Shown here one piece after another: positions 32,845 to 41,289 of a DNA stretch of 64,000 bases. Numbering within the stretch: the first letter of the stretch is position 1; each line of letters starts with the position of its first letter. The stretch lies in contig NZ_JBHYFK010000005.1 in the NCBI RefSeq assembly GCF_051859565.1, forward strand, positions 216,969-280,968. Direction: 5' to 3'. The translations under genes and the position numbers were made by a program. Origin of the DNA: Glycocaulis sp051859565 (GTDB lineage Bacteria > Pseudomonadota > Alphaproteobacteria > Caulobacterales > Maricaulaceae). The notes below the pieces were generated by a model. That model was given only the letters and a program-made list of their open reading frames with translations. It had not been told where the DNA came from and ran no database searches.

Positions 32845-33504
32845 ATGCCTGTCGGATCGCTTTCAGGGCCGGTTTTCCGCGGACAGCGGCGCGGGCTGAT
32901 GCTTGTCCTGTCCAGTCCCTCCGGCGCGGGCAAGACCACGCTGTCTCGCCGCCTGATCGCGTCTAACCCGGATCTGGTGCTGTCGGTCTCGGCGACGACG
33001 CGTGCTCCCCGCCCCGGCGAGGTGGACGGGCAGGACTACGTCTTCCTCACCGAAAAAGAGTTTGAGCGTCGGGCCGAGAATGACGAGTTCTACGAATATG
33101 CCCGCGTGTTCGGCCACTATTACGGCACGCCAAAGGGGCCGGTGGAAGAAGCGTTGGAAGAGGGCCGGGACGTCGTCTTCGACGTGGACTGGCAAGGCGG
33201 GCGGGCGCTCGCTGCCGGTGCGCCGCTGGACTGCGTGAAAGTATTCATCCTGCCGCCGTCGCTCAGTCTGCTGCGTGACCGGCTGACCAAGCGCGCGCAG
33301 GACTCAGACGAGGTCATCAATGGCCGCATGGCCAGAGCCAAGGCCGAGATCGAACACTGGGACGAGTATGATTACGTCATCCTCAATGACGATTTTTCCG
33401 AAGCGCTCGAACGCCTCTCGCTGATCCTGCACGCAGAGCGCCTGCGCCGTGTCCGCCATCCCTGGCTGAGCGGTTTTGTCAGTGCCTTGATGGAAGAAGG
33501 CTAG
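32845..33504 (+). CDS. gmk: Guanylate kinase
   Basis: 219 residues from an ATG with GGAG seven bases upstream. P-loop SSPSGAGKTTL at about 23-33; the GMP-binding region shows SATTRAPRPGEVDGQDYVFL and DFDWQG-type text as FDVDWQGGRALAAG. Gmk phosphorylates GMP to GDP. It converges with rsmA: the two stops share the CTAG at 33501-33504. Co-transcribed with yicC. Confidence 0.97.
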   Translation: MPVGSLSGPVFRGQRRGLMLVLSSPSGAGKTTLSRRLIASNPDLVLSVSATTRAPRPGEVDGQDYVFLTEKEFERRAENDEFYEYARVFGHYYGTPKGPVEEALEEGRDVVFDVDWQGGRALAAGAPLDCVKVFILPPSLSLLRDRLTKRAQDSDEVINGRMARAKAEIEHWDEYDYVILNDDFSEALERLSLILHAERLRRVRHPWLSGFVSALMEEG

Positions 33505-34361
33505 CCCCGCGCCGTCCGCCACGCTGTTGCGAGCGCCATGAAGCCTTCCGGCGGGATCGTTTCGGCCCGTGCGCCGGGATCCATATCGCAGGACAAAAGC
33601 AGCTCTTCGGCGCTGGCACGGGTCTGAGAGGCGGCCTGACCCAGCGATTTGCGCAAAGTCTTACGCCGCTGGCCGAACGCGCTCGCCGTCACGACGGACA
33701 ATGCTTCGACATCGGCAAAGCGTTCGCCTTCAGGCAGCGGGTCGACGACCACTACGGCGCTGTCGACCTTGGGCGGCGGGGTGAAGGCGCGGGCCGGCAG
33801 GGTGAAGGCGTATTTCGCTTTTGCCCGCGCGGCCGTCAGGATGGCGAGGCGCCCATAGGCCTCCTCGCCAGTACGCGCCACAATCCGCTCTGCCACTTCC
33901 TTCTGGAACATCAGCACGGCACGCGACCACCAGACGGGTTCGGCCTCCAGCCAGCCGGTGAAGAGGGCCGTGCCAACATTGTAGGGCAGGTTGGCGGCAA
34001 TGACGGCGCGCTCGCCATCCTGCAGGCCCAGAGCCTCACGCCCGACTTTCAACGCATCTGCCTCAATCACGCTTAGCCGGCCCTCGAAGGCATGGCTTAT
34101 ATCGGCAAGGGCGGGCAGGAAACGGGAATCCTTTTCGATCGCGACGACACGCCTTGCGCCTTCGCTCAGGAGCGCGCGCGTTAACCCGCCGGGGCCCGGC
34201 CCCACCTCGATAGCGGTGCTTTGCGGCAGCTCGCCGCACAGCCGTGCGATCTTGGCTGTTAGGTTCAGGTCCAGCAGGAAGTGCTGGCCGAAGCGCTTGT
34301 CGGCGGCCAGCCCGTGAGCCGCGATCACCTCGCGAAGCGGAGGCAGTGTATCGGCACTCAT
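33501..34361 (-). CDS. rsmA: 16S rRNA (adenine1518/1519-N6) dimethyltransferase
   Basis: 286 residues. SAM motif IEVGPGPGGLTRALLSEGAR near residues 50-70 and the catalytic NLPYNVGTALF are diagnostic of RsmA/KsgA; FGQHFLLDLN is the N-terminal signature. It dimethylates two adenines in helix 45 of 16S rRNA. The ATG overlaps the pdxA stop (ATGA), ending the lptF-lptG-surA-pdxA-rsmA run. Confidence 0.97.
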   Translation of the reverse strand: MSADTLPPLREVIAAHGLAADKRFGQHFLLDLNLTAKIARLCGELPQSTAIEVGPGPGGLTRALLSEGARRVVAIEKDSRFLPALADISHAFEGRLSVIEADALKVGREALGLQDGERAVIAANLPYNVGTALFTGWLEAEPVWWSRAVLMFQKEVAERIVARTGEEAYGRLAILTAARAKAKYAFTLPARAFTPPPKVDSAVVVVDPLPEGERFADVEALSVVTASAFGQRRKTLRKSLGQAASQTRASAEELLLSCDMDPGARAETIPPEGFMALATAWRTARG

Positions 34362-35341
34362 CCTGCCCGGCTCCGGTTTTGGGCGATCTGGCGGGCCAGC
34401 TGGATAGCGGCAATCAGGCTATCGGCCCGGGCTATACCCTTGCCGGCAATGTCCTTCGCGGTGCCGTGGTCTGGTGAGGTGCGCACGATCGGCAGGCCCA
34501 GCGTGACATTCACCCCGCCATGGAAGTCCAGCGTCTTGACCGGGATCAGCCCCTGATCGTGATACAGGCAAACGGCGGCGTCATAGCGCTCGCGCGCTTC
34601 GGCGTGAAACATCGTATCGGGCGGCAATGGCCCGCTTATATCGATACCTTCGCTGCGCAACTGCTCCAGCGCCGGCGCCAGGATGTCGATCTCTTCGCGG
34701 CCCATACTGCCGCCTTCGCCGGCATGGGGGTTCAGCCCGGCCAGTGCGAGACGGGGGCTGGCGATGTTGAAATCCTGTTGCAGGGCCTGATGCGTGACGC
34801 GGGCGGTATGCACAACCCGTCCGGCGCTCAGCGAGGTGATGGCCTCCCGCAAGGCTTGATGAATGGTGACGAGGACGGTGCGCAGCCCCGGCACCGCCAG
34901 CATCATCACCGGGCCACGCTCGCCGGGCATTGTCATATCATTCGTGAGATGGGCCAGAAATTCGGTATGTCCGGGAAAGGCAAAGCCTTCCGCATATAGT
35001 GCCGCCTTGGAGACAGGATTGGTTACAAGGCCAGCTGCCTCGCCTGAACGCACGCGCGACACTGCATCTTCGATCGAGGCCAGAGCCGGAGAACCGCGAC
35101 CGTCCGGCAGAACCGGCAAGGCATTTGGAAACGCATCGCGAGCGGATGTGCAGTCAGTAATGGAGGCGGGAGCCGGCAAATCCAGCAAACGGGCCGTATG
35201 AGCGAGGATGTCCAGCCCGCCTGCCACAGCAAATACCGGCCCGTCCGGCCGCAGCGCAGCCCACGCCTTCAGCGCGATTTCAGGACCGATGCCTTCAGGG
35301 TCTCCCAGCGTCAGGACCAGAGGCGCCTGCGGTTGCGGCAT
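34358..35341 (-). CDS. pdxA: 4-hydroxythreonine-4-phosphate dehydrogenase
   Basis: 327 residues. LTLGDPEGIGPEIALKAW starts the protein, and PGHTEFLAHLTND, ALAGLNPHAGEGGSMGREEI, and CLYHDQGLIPVKTLDFHGGV hold the metal-binding His residues. PdxA oxidises 4-phosphohydroxythreonine in vitamin B6 synthesis. Its ATG overlaps the surA stop (TGATG) and its stop overlaps rsmA, so it is fully embedded in the operon. Confidence 0.97.
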   Translation of the reverse strand: MPQPQAPLVLTLGDPEGIGPEIALKAWAALRPDGPVFAVAGGLDILAHTARLLDLPAPASITDCTSARDAFPNALPVLPDGRGSPALASIEDAVSRVRSGEAAGLVTNPVSKAALYAEGFAFPGHTEFLAHLTNDMTMPGERGPVMMLAVPGLRTVLVTIHQALREAITSLSAGRVVHTARVTHQALQQDFNIASPRLALAGLNPHAGEGGSMGREEIDILAPALEQLRSEGIDISGPLPPDTMFHAEARERYDAAVCLYHDQGLIPVKTLDFHGGVNVTLGLPIVRTSPDHGTAKDIAGKGIARADSLIAAIQLARQIAQNRSRAG

Positions 35342-36594
35342 CAGAAATCGCCAACCATCTCCACCGTGGCGTCATTGCGCAGATCGCGCAGCCAGCGGCG
35401 CGCCAGCAAGGAAAGCTGCTGATTGACGATCTGGTTTTCGATCTCGTTCGAACCGGGAAGCCCCGGCCCGCCGAGCCTGCGTTCACACAGAACGAAGACC
35501 TGAAGCCCGGCTGCGGTTTCCAGAACCGGGCTGGCTTGTCCGTTTTGCAGGCCGGACAGCGCTGATCGGATCTGCGGAACGAGGGCGTTTGCGCCTACCG
35601 TTCCGATGTCTGTAACGATCGCCTGCGGCACACTTTGAAACGCGGCCTGGACGTTGCTGCACCCTTGAGTACGGCTGGCGGCGCGTTCCAGTGCCTGACG
35701 CCGCTCAGGCGTAACCTGGGAGGTGACCAGTGTGACCTGCTGCAGCGTAAACTGCTCGGTCACCTGACCGTCGCGGCGGTCCGCTAGGGCAACGATCATG
35801 TACCCGCCCGGCACACGGATGGGGTTGGAAATGCTGCCGACGGGCATTTGCTGCAGAACCTGAGCGACCTGCGGGCGTACCTGGGCAGCGCTCAGCCAGC
35901 CTGCATCGCCGCCGGACGCTGCTGTGGGAGCATCGGACAACTGCTCGGCAACCGCCGGGAAAGGCGCGCCCTGTTCCAGCGCGCGGTAAATGGTGGTGAT
36001 ACGGCGCTCGGCGTCCGTCTCGTCCCCGCTGGCTGGCAGGTTCACCAGTATCTCGGCCACCCGGTACTGGGTCTGGGATGCGCTTTCAGCCAGCCTCTCC
36101 AGCGCGCTTTCTATCTGCGCGTCCGAAACACGGATACGGCTGCGATAGCGGCCGCTGACGAGATAGGACCACGCGATTTCAGCGCGAAGCTGCTGGCGCA
36201 TCGTGTCGATGCTGGCGCCGGCGCTTTCAAGGTCTGCCTGAATGTCCGCCACCGTAACGCCATTGCGCGCAGCGATATCGGCAATCGCTTCGTCGACTTC
36301 CTCTTCGGTAATCGGCACCTCGTAGCGCCGGGCGGTCTGAAGCTGCAGCGTCTCCTCGACGAGCGAACGCAAGGCCTGTTGCTGCACTTGCCCGAGCACT
36401 TCCTCGGTGGGCTGTATGCCTGAGGTGGTGAGAATGAAGCGCATCCGGTCACGCACCTCATAGGTGGTGATTGGCTGATCATTCACGATCGCCGCAATGC
36501 CCTCGACCTGCTGTGCTTGCGCGCCAGCTGCGAGCACCAGGGCACACGGTGCGGCCAGGCACAGCATCAGACGCTTCAGGGACGAAATCGGCAT
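35341..36594 (-). CDS. surA: Periplasmic chaperone and peptidyl-prolyl isomerase SurA
   Basis: 417 residues. A signal peptide runs to about residue 28 (ALVLAAGAQAQQ). The N-terminal SurA chaperone domain contains IAAIVNDQPITTYEVRDRMR; one parvulin-type PPIC domain follows at about residues 170-280 (AEILVNLPASGDETDAERRI, GGDAGWLSAAQVRPQ). A second, degenerate domain may be present at the C-terminus. SurA escorts unfolded outer-membrane proteins to BAM. It follows lptG after an 84-base gap, where many relatives carry lptD. Confidence 0.92.
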   Translation of the reverse strand: MPISSLKRLMLCLAAPCALVLAAGAQAQQVEGIAAIVNDQPITTYEVRDRMRFILTTSGIQPTEEVLGQVQQQALRSLVEETLQLQTARRYEVPITEEEVDEAIADIAARNGVTVADIQADLESAGASIDTMRQQLRAEIAWSYLVSGRYRSRIRVSDAQIESALERLAESASQTQYRVAEILVNLPASGDETDAERRITTIYRALEQGAPFPAVAEQLSDAPTAASGGDAGWLSAAQVRPQVAQVLQQMPVGSISNPIRVPGGYMIVALADRRDGQVTEQFTLQQVTLVTSQVTPERRQALERAASRTQGCSNVQAAFQSVPQAIVTDIGTVGANALVPQIRSALSGLQNGQASPVLETAAGLQVFVLCERRLGGPGLPGSNEIENQIVNQQLSLLARRWLRDLRNDATVEMVGDF

Positions 36595-36678
36595 GAGTGT
36601 AGCTTCCTGGTTGTCGACCCGCAGACCATACTGATCAGGAGCCTGTAGGCAATCATAACGGCAGCTTGATGACAGCTT

Positions 36679-37773
36679 TCAGCCATCCTCGGTGACGGCG
36701 ATATACAATAGTGCGCCCAGCGCGAACAGAGCCGGTGCCGACCACGCCGCACTGACCACGTCCAGGCTGCCGGCGCTGCCCAACCCGGTGAGCATGCGCT
36801 GCAGGAAATACAGAAGGAACCCGCCCGCACCGCCTGCCAGGGCAAAACCGGCGGCGCCCCCCAGCCGGGTGAGACGCAAGGTAGCGGCTATCGCTAGCAG
36901 CGCCGCAGCAACAAGCAGGAGCGGCTGGGCGAGAAGGGACTGCCAGCGCAGCTCATAGGTGCGCGTGGAAAGTCCCGCTTCGCGCGCCGAAACAATGACC
37001 TCCGGGAGGCGCCAGAACGAAACGCCCTGCGCAGAGCGCGTGCGCTCAAAAAGCGCTTCCTGTCCGGTGGTGGTAGGGATGGAAACATCGCCCAGTACGG
37101 TTGCTCCGGATTCCGGCCGGTATTCCACCGCTCCGCTAAGTTGCCAGAAGCCGCCAGCCAGGCTGGCCTGACTGGCATGTACCTGCTGTTCGAGTTCGGG
37201 CGGGCCGCCATTGGCCCCTTGCGGATTGTAAATCCGGAATATTGGCGAGATCAGCCGTGAATCATCTATGCCCTGTGCGGCGATGACCACGAACTGGTTC
37301 TCGCGTACTTCACGCAGCCAGACCCGCGCCCCGCTGACTTCCTCCACAGGGCGGCCCTCGAACAGTGCAGACCGGCGTGCCTCGAAATGCGCGCTGGTCG
37401 CCGCGCCCAGCGGGTTGAGCAGGAAACTGCCTGCCAGTCCGGTGGCGAAGGCAAGCGCGGCCACCGGCGCCATGATGCGCCAGACCGATACCCCCGACGC
37501 ACGCATCACGATCAGTTCGCTGCGCCGGTTCAGCCGGAAAAAGGTCCAGAGCACACCGAACAGCACGATAAAGGGCAGGGTGTCCTGCAGGAGCAGCGGC
37601 AGCTTCAGCAGGCTGAACAGGGCTGCGTCGGCGGGCGAGATATCCACCCGCGTTGCGATATCGCGCGAGGTTTCGACGAAGTCGATGAGCAAGATCACCG
37701 CAATGACGACAGTCGCGGCGCCCAGCAGGCCCAGAAGTGTCTGCCAGAGGAGGTATCGTGTAAGCACCCTCAT
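36679..37773 (-). CDS. lptG: LPS export permease LptG
   Basis: 364 residues, six membrane segments with a periplasmic beta-jellyroll domain between the third and fourth. MRVLTRYLLWQTLLGLLGAA starts the family pattern, and LPFIVLFGVLWTFFRLNRRS is the LptF/G coupling region. It pairs with LptF around the LptB ATPase to pull lipopolysaccharide out of the inner membrane. The start overlaps lptF (ATGA). The PFAM YjgP/YjgQ domain fits throughout. Confidence 0.93.
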   Translation of the reverse strand: MRVLTRYLLWQTLLGLLGAATVVIAVILLIDFVETSRDIATRVDISPADAALFSLLKLPLLLQDTLPFIVLFGVLWTFFRLNRRSELIVMRASGVSVWRIMAPVAALAFATGLAGSFLLNPLGAATSAHFEARRSALFEGRPVEEVSGARVWLREVRENQFVVIAAQGIDDSRLISPIFRIYNPQGANGGPPELEQQVHASQASLAGGFWQLSGAVEYRPESGATVLGDVSIPTTTGQEALFERTRSAQGVSFWRLPEVIVSAREAGLSTRTYELRWQSLLAQPLLLVAAALLAIAATLRLTRLGGAAGFALAGGAGGFLLYFLQRMLTGLGSAGSLDVVSAAWSAPALFALGALLYIAVTEDG

Positions 37774-38894
37774 GCCACGGCCTTGTCATGGTGAGGCGAG
37801 AGGCGCCGGGCAGCAAAGCGTACGGGACGGTGAATCACGATGTAGGCGCCAGCGATGGCGGCTAGCGGAATCGCGTACTGAAGCCAGTTCAGTTCCGGCG
37901 TGCTGGCGGCGCCTGCCTGAACGGCGAACCCCGTCAGCCGGACGATCAGTGCGCATGCGCCAGCCAGGGCAACCGCACGTGCATATCCGGTCCGCCGGGG
38001 CGGGCCGCTCAGGAAGGCGGCAAGCGCGATCATGGCAAAGGCGAGATTATATAGCGGCGCCGCCAGCCGGTAATGGCCTTCTGCCAACAGGTTGCCGCGT
38101 CCCCTTGCCCGGGCCGTTTCACCAGGACTGGGGTTGAACAGTTCGGGCAGGTAGCGATCGCTTTCCTTGAAGAAGAAGGCATCGGTCGGATCAATGAAGG
38201 CGGTAAGATCAAACTCATAGCTGTCGAAGGTCAGGCTGGACAGCGTGCCGGATTCCTCGATCTGCGAAACAACTCCGTCGCGCAGCAGCATGACCGGCCC
38301 GCGTTCCGCCCGTACGATCTGGCCTTGCCGGGCCGAATACGCCGTGCTGGCAGTGCCGCGCCCATCCTCGATGAAGACATCGCTCATCACGCCGCCATCG
38401 CCCAGTGTGCGGGCGTAGAAGGTGACATCCACGCCCATGGCGACGAACTCGCCTGGCCGCATGACGCTGGCGGCGATGTCCGTGCGCACATCGTATATGG
38501 CCTGGCGCATCTCCCGGTAGGCGGCAGGCTGGATGAAAAGATTCACCCCCAGATTGATCAGGGTTGCGTAGATCGCTACTCGCAAAAACGGCGAGAGCCT
38601 CTCTCTCCGGCTGAGCCCGGCGGCGGCCGCTACTGTCAGCTCGGATTCGCTCATCATCCGGTTCAGCGCGCCCGCGCAGGCGATGAAGACCGCGATGGGC
38701 ATCAGCAGGGCGACGATCTGCGGCACCGCCAGAATGGTCACCCACAGGAATACGAGCAGCGTTTCGCCCCGGTCCGCGACCAGATTCAGGTTGGACAGCG
38801 ATTGCGTGAGAATCGCCAGGCCAGTCAGCGCAGCCAGCGTAATGAGGAATGGCAGCATGGCCTGCCGGAAGGCGTAACGCTGAAACAGCTTCAT
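37770..38894 (-). CDS. lptF: LPS export permease LptF
   Basis: 374 residues in the same six-helix YjgP/YjgQ form: LFQRYAFRQAMLPFLITLAA at the N-terminus, MPIAVFIACAGALNRMMSES in the coupling region, and AHPLYNLAF-type text as LAAPLYNLAFAMIALAAFLS. It heads the lptF-lptG-surA-pdxA-rsmA operon. Upstream, 166 bases separate it from the divergent pepA, so a divergent promoter pair lies there. Partners LptB, LptC and LptA are not in the window. Confidence 0.93.
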   Translation of the reverse strand: MKLFQRYAFRQAMLPFLITLAALTGLAILTQSLSNLNLVADRGETLLVFLWVTILAVPQIVALLMPIAVFIACAGALNRMMSESELTVAAAAGLSRRERLSPFLRVAIYATLINLGVNLFIQPAAYREMRQAIYDVRTDIAASVMRPGEFVAMGVDVTFYARTLGDGGVMSDVFIEDGRGTASTAYSARQGQIVRAERGPVMLLRDGVVSQIEESGTLSSLTFDSYEFDLTAFIDPTDAFFFKESDRYLPELFNPSPGETARARGRGNLLAEGHYRLAAPLYNLAFAMIALAAFLSGPPRRTGYARAVALAGACALIVRLTGFAVQAGAASTPELNWLQYAIPLAAIAGAYIVIHRPVRFAARRLSPHHDKAVA

Positions 38895-39060
38895 TTGGAT
38901 GCTTTGCGGTCTTCTGTGTGACGACAGACTTCTACCCCGGCTTCAGATCGGATACCACTAAAGCCAGCCAAATTCCCGCAGTTCGGCTGCCCGGTGCCGC
39001 GATGGAGCTCCGGGCCTGCCGGAAACCGAGCCGGGTACGTGTCGTTCAGAAAGGAATTCC

Positions 39061-40533
39061 ATGCAAATCAAGTTCTCCTCGAAACCCTCCGGCGACGCCC
39101 TGGCCGTTGCCGTTTACGAGAAGGCGAGCCTGTCGCCGTCGGCCAAGGCTCTGGAGGAGGCAAGCGGCGGCAGCCTGACCCGGGCCATCAAGGCCTCACG
39201 GTTTACCGGCGATGCCGGGCAGGTGCTTGAGATTGCGGCGCCTGCAGGTGTGAAGGCTGCGCGGATTGTCCTGTTCGGCCTGGGGTCCAAGAAGACGGCC
39301 AACGGCAATGTTTACGAGAAAGCTGTCGCGGCGGCCGTAAAGCAGCTTCTGCTGGGCGGTGCGCAAATTCTTTCCGTTCACATTGATGCGGAGGACGGCG
39401 AACTGGCGTCGCGTGCGGCGCTCGGTTCAACCATGGCCGCCTACCGCTTCGACCAGTACCGCACCAAGCTGAAATCGGACAAGAAGCCCTCCCTGACAAC
39501 GGTCGAGATCGTGGCGGCGGATGACAAGGCCGCGAAAAAGGTCTGGAAGAGCTGGGAGTCCGTTGCCGAAGGCGTGAAGCTTGCCCGTGATCTTGTCATG
39601 GAGCCGCCGAACATCCTTCACCCCGAAGAGTACGCCAGGCGCATCTCCAAGCTCGAAAAGGAAGGCCTCGAGGTCGAGATACTGGGCGAATCCCAGATGA
39701 AAAAGCTCGGCATGGGGTCGCTTCTCGGTGTCAGCCAGGGCTCGGTGCGCGAAGCCCAGCTTGTGATCATGCGCTGGAATGGCGGCAAGGAGGGCGACAA
39801 GCCGCTCGCCTTCGTCGGCAAGGGTCTGACCTTCGACACGGGTGGTATCTCGCTGAAACCCGGAGCCGGGATGGAGGAGATGAAGGGCGATATGGGCGGC
39901 TCTGCTGCCGTGGTCGGCCTGATGCGCGCGCTCGCTGGCCGCAAGGCCAAAGCCAATGTGGTGGGCGTTGTCGCGCTGGTGGAGAACATGCCCGATGGCA
40001 ATGCGCAGCGCCCCGGGGACGTCGTTACCTCCATGTCCGGGCAGACCATCGAGATTCTCAACACGGACGCCGAAGGCCGTCTCGTCCTGGCTGATGCGCT
40101 CTGGTACACGCAAGAGAAGTTTGATCCCGCCTTCATCATCGATCTGGCCACGCTGACCGGCGCCGTTCTGGTGGCGCTCGGCCACGAGCACGCGGCCATC
40201 TTCTCCAATGATGACAAGCTGGCTGACAGGCTCTATGCGGCCGGCAAGGCGTCTGACGAAGGCGTGTGGCGCCTGCCCATCGGTCCGGAATATGACCGTC
40301 ATATCGACAGTGACATCGCTGACATGAAAAATCTGGGGCAGGGCCGCAACGCCGGCTCGATCGCCGGCGCGGTGTTCCTGCAGCGCTTCGTCAACGGCAA
40401 GCCATGGGTGCATATGGATATTGCCGGAACGGCCATGTATGCGGGCTCCAAGGATCCGCGCCTGCCCGCCTTCGGCACGGGCTATGGTGTGCGCGTGCTG
40501 GACCGTTTCGTCCGCGATTTCTACGAGAGCTGA
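39061..40533 (+). CDS. pepA: Leucyl aminopeptidase (M17)
   Basis: 490 residues, AAAGGA eight bases before the ATG. The M17 signature NTDAEGRLVLADAL is at about residues 336-349; VGKGLTFDTGGISLKPGAGM and GDMGGSAAVVGLMRALAG hold metal ligands and the catalytic Lys/Arg. It removes N-terminal residues from peptides using two metal ions in a hexamer. holC starts 12 bases later, a conserved pepA-holC pairing. Confidence 0.96.
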   Translation: MQIKFSSKPSGDALAVAVYEKASLSPSAKALEEASGGSLTRAIKASRFTGDAGQVLEIAAPAGVKAARIVLFGLGSKKTANGNVYEKAVAAAVKQLLLGGAQILSVHIDAEDGELASRAALGSTMAAYRFDQYRTKLKSDKKPSLTTVEIVAADDKAAKKVWKSWESVAEGVKLARDLVMEPPNILHPEEYARRISKLEKEGLEVEILGESQMKKLGMGSLLGVSQGSVREAQLVIMRWNGGKEGDKPLAFVGKGLTFDTGGISLKPGAGMEEMKGDMGGSAAVVGLMRALAGRKAKANVVGVVALVENMPDGNAQRPGDVVTSMSGQTIEILNTDAEGRLVLADALWYTQEKFDPAFIIDLATLTGAVLVALGHEHAAIFSNDDKLADRLYAAGKASDEGVWRLPIGPEYDRHIDSDIADMKNLGQGRNAGSIAGAVFLQRFVNGKPWVHMDIAGTAMYAGSKDPRLPAFGTGYGVRVLDRFVRDFYES

Positions 40534-40545
40534 TAACGCGCGCTG

Positions 40546-40995
40546 ATGGCCGAGCTCTGGTTTTATCATCTGGAAAAGGCCGGTGTGGGCGATGTCCTGC
40601 CCGGCCTGCTCCAGAAGGTGCTTGAGCGCGGCTCGCGGGCGCTGGTCGTAGTGCCTGACGATGAGGCCGCGGCCCGGCTGGACGCACAACTATGGAGTTT
40701 CCGCGAGGAGAGCTTCCTGCCGCACGGGCGCGATAGCGAGCCCCATGCGCCGCGCCAGCCTGTTCTGATCTCTACCGAAACGCGCAATGTGAACCAGGCA
40801 GACATGCTGTTCTGCCTTGGTGGAGCAGACCCCGGCAACCCGGACGGCTGGAGCCGCGTTATACTCCTGTTCGAGGACAGCGATGAGGCCGCCAAGCAAA
40901 GCGCGCGCTCACTCTGGTCCGCCATGAAAAAGTCGGGAACGACCGTATCCTACTGGAAACAGTCCGATCAGGGACGCTGGGAGAAACAGGGATGA
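40546..40995 (+). CDS. holC: DNA polymerase III chi subunit
   Basis: 149 residues. MAELWFYHLEKAGVGDVLPG starts the protein; RALVVVPDDEAAARLDAQLW and SFREESFLPHGR, then PVLISTETRNVNQADMLFCL, match the HolC family. Chi links the clamp loader to single-strand binding protein. It is coupled to the next gene by an ATGA overlap and to pepA by 12 bases. Confidence 0.93.
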   Translation: MAELWFYHLEKAGVGDVLPGLLQKVLERGSRALVVVPDDEAAARLDAQLWSFREESFLPHGRDSEPHAPRQPVLISTETRNVNQADMLFCLGGADPGNPDGWSRVILLFEDSDEAAKQSARSLWSAMKKSGTTVSYWKQSDQGRWEKQG

Positions 40996-41285
40996 TCCGA
41001 TACGCCGCCACTTTTGCTTCGCTGGCCATGCTGGCTGCCTGCGCCACCGCCGTAGATGGTACTGATGGCGGCGAGGTCATCGACCGCTCGGGATCGGGCG
41101 ACTGCCCCGCTGCGCAATTCCAGCTGCTTGTTGGCCAGATGCGCGGCGAGATCGATACCTCCACCCTGCCAGTCCCCTACCGCATCTATGGCCGCGATGA
41201 CGCCGTCACGATGGACTACCGGCCTGACCGGATGAATATCGTGATTGGCGATAATGGCCGCGTGGAGCGCGTGAGCTGCGGGTAG
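40992..41285 (+). CDS. I78-family peptidase inhibitor-like lipoprotein
   Basis: 97 residues starting in an ATGA overlap with holC. A lipoprotein signal peptide ends in MLAAC (Cys17). The mature domain, GDCPAAQFQLLVGQMRGEID and RIYGRDDAVTMDYRPDRMNI, ending IGDNGRVERVSCG, has the I78 inhibitor pattern with a disulfide between the first and last Cys. Such proteins inhibit serine proteases and may protect the periplasm; that target is inferred. Confidence 0.85.
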   Translation: MIRYAATFASLAMLAACATAVDGTDGGEVIDRSGSGDCPAAQFQLLVGQMRGEIDTSTLPVPYRIYGRDDAVTMDYRPDRMNIVIGDNGRVERVSCG

Positions 41286-41289
41286 GGGC

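Noticed and set aside
33501..33504. Shared CTAG at convergent gmk and rsmA stops (also ppx/rnd at 55868-55871)
   Set aside because: Compact genomes often share CTAG between convergent TAG stops; no functional signal is implied.
39427..40689. 420-codon minus-strand open frame opposite pepA and holC
   Set aside because: Spans two well-supported plus-strand genes and has no family features.
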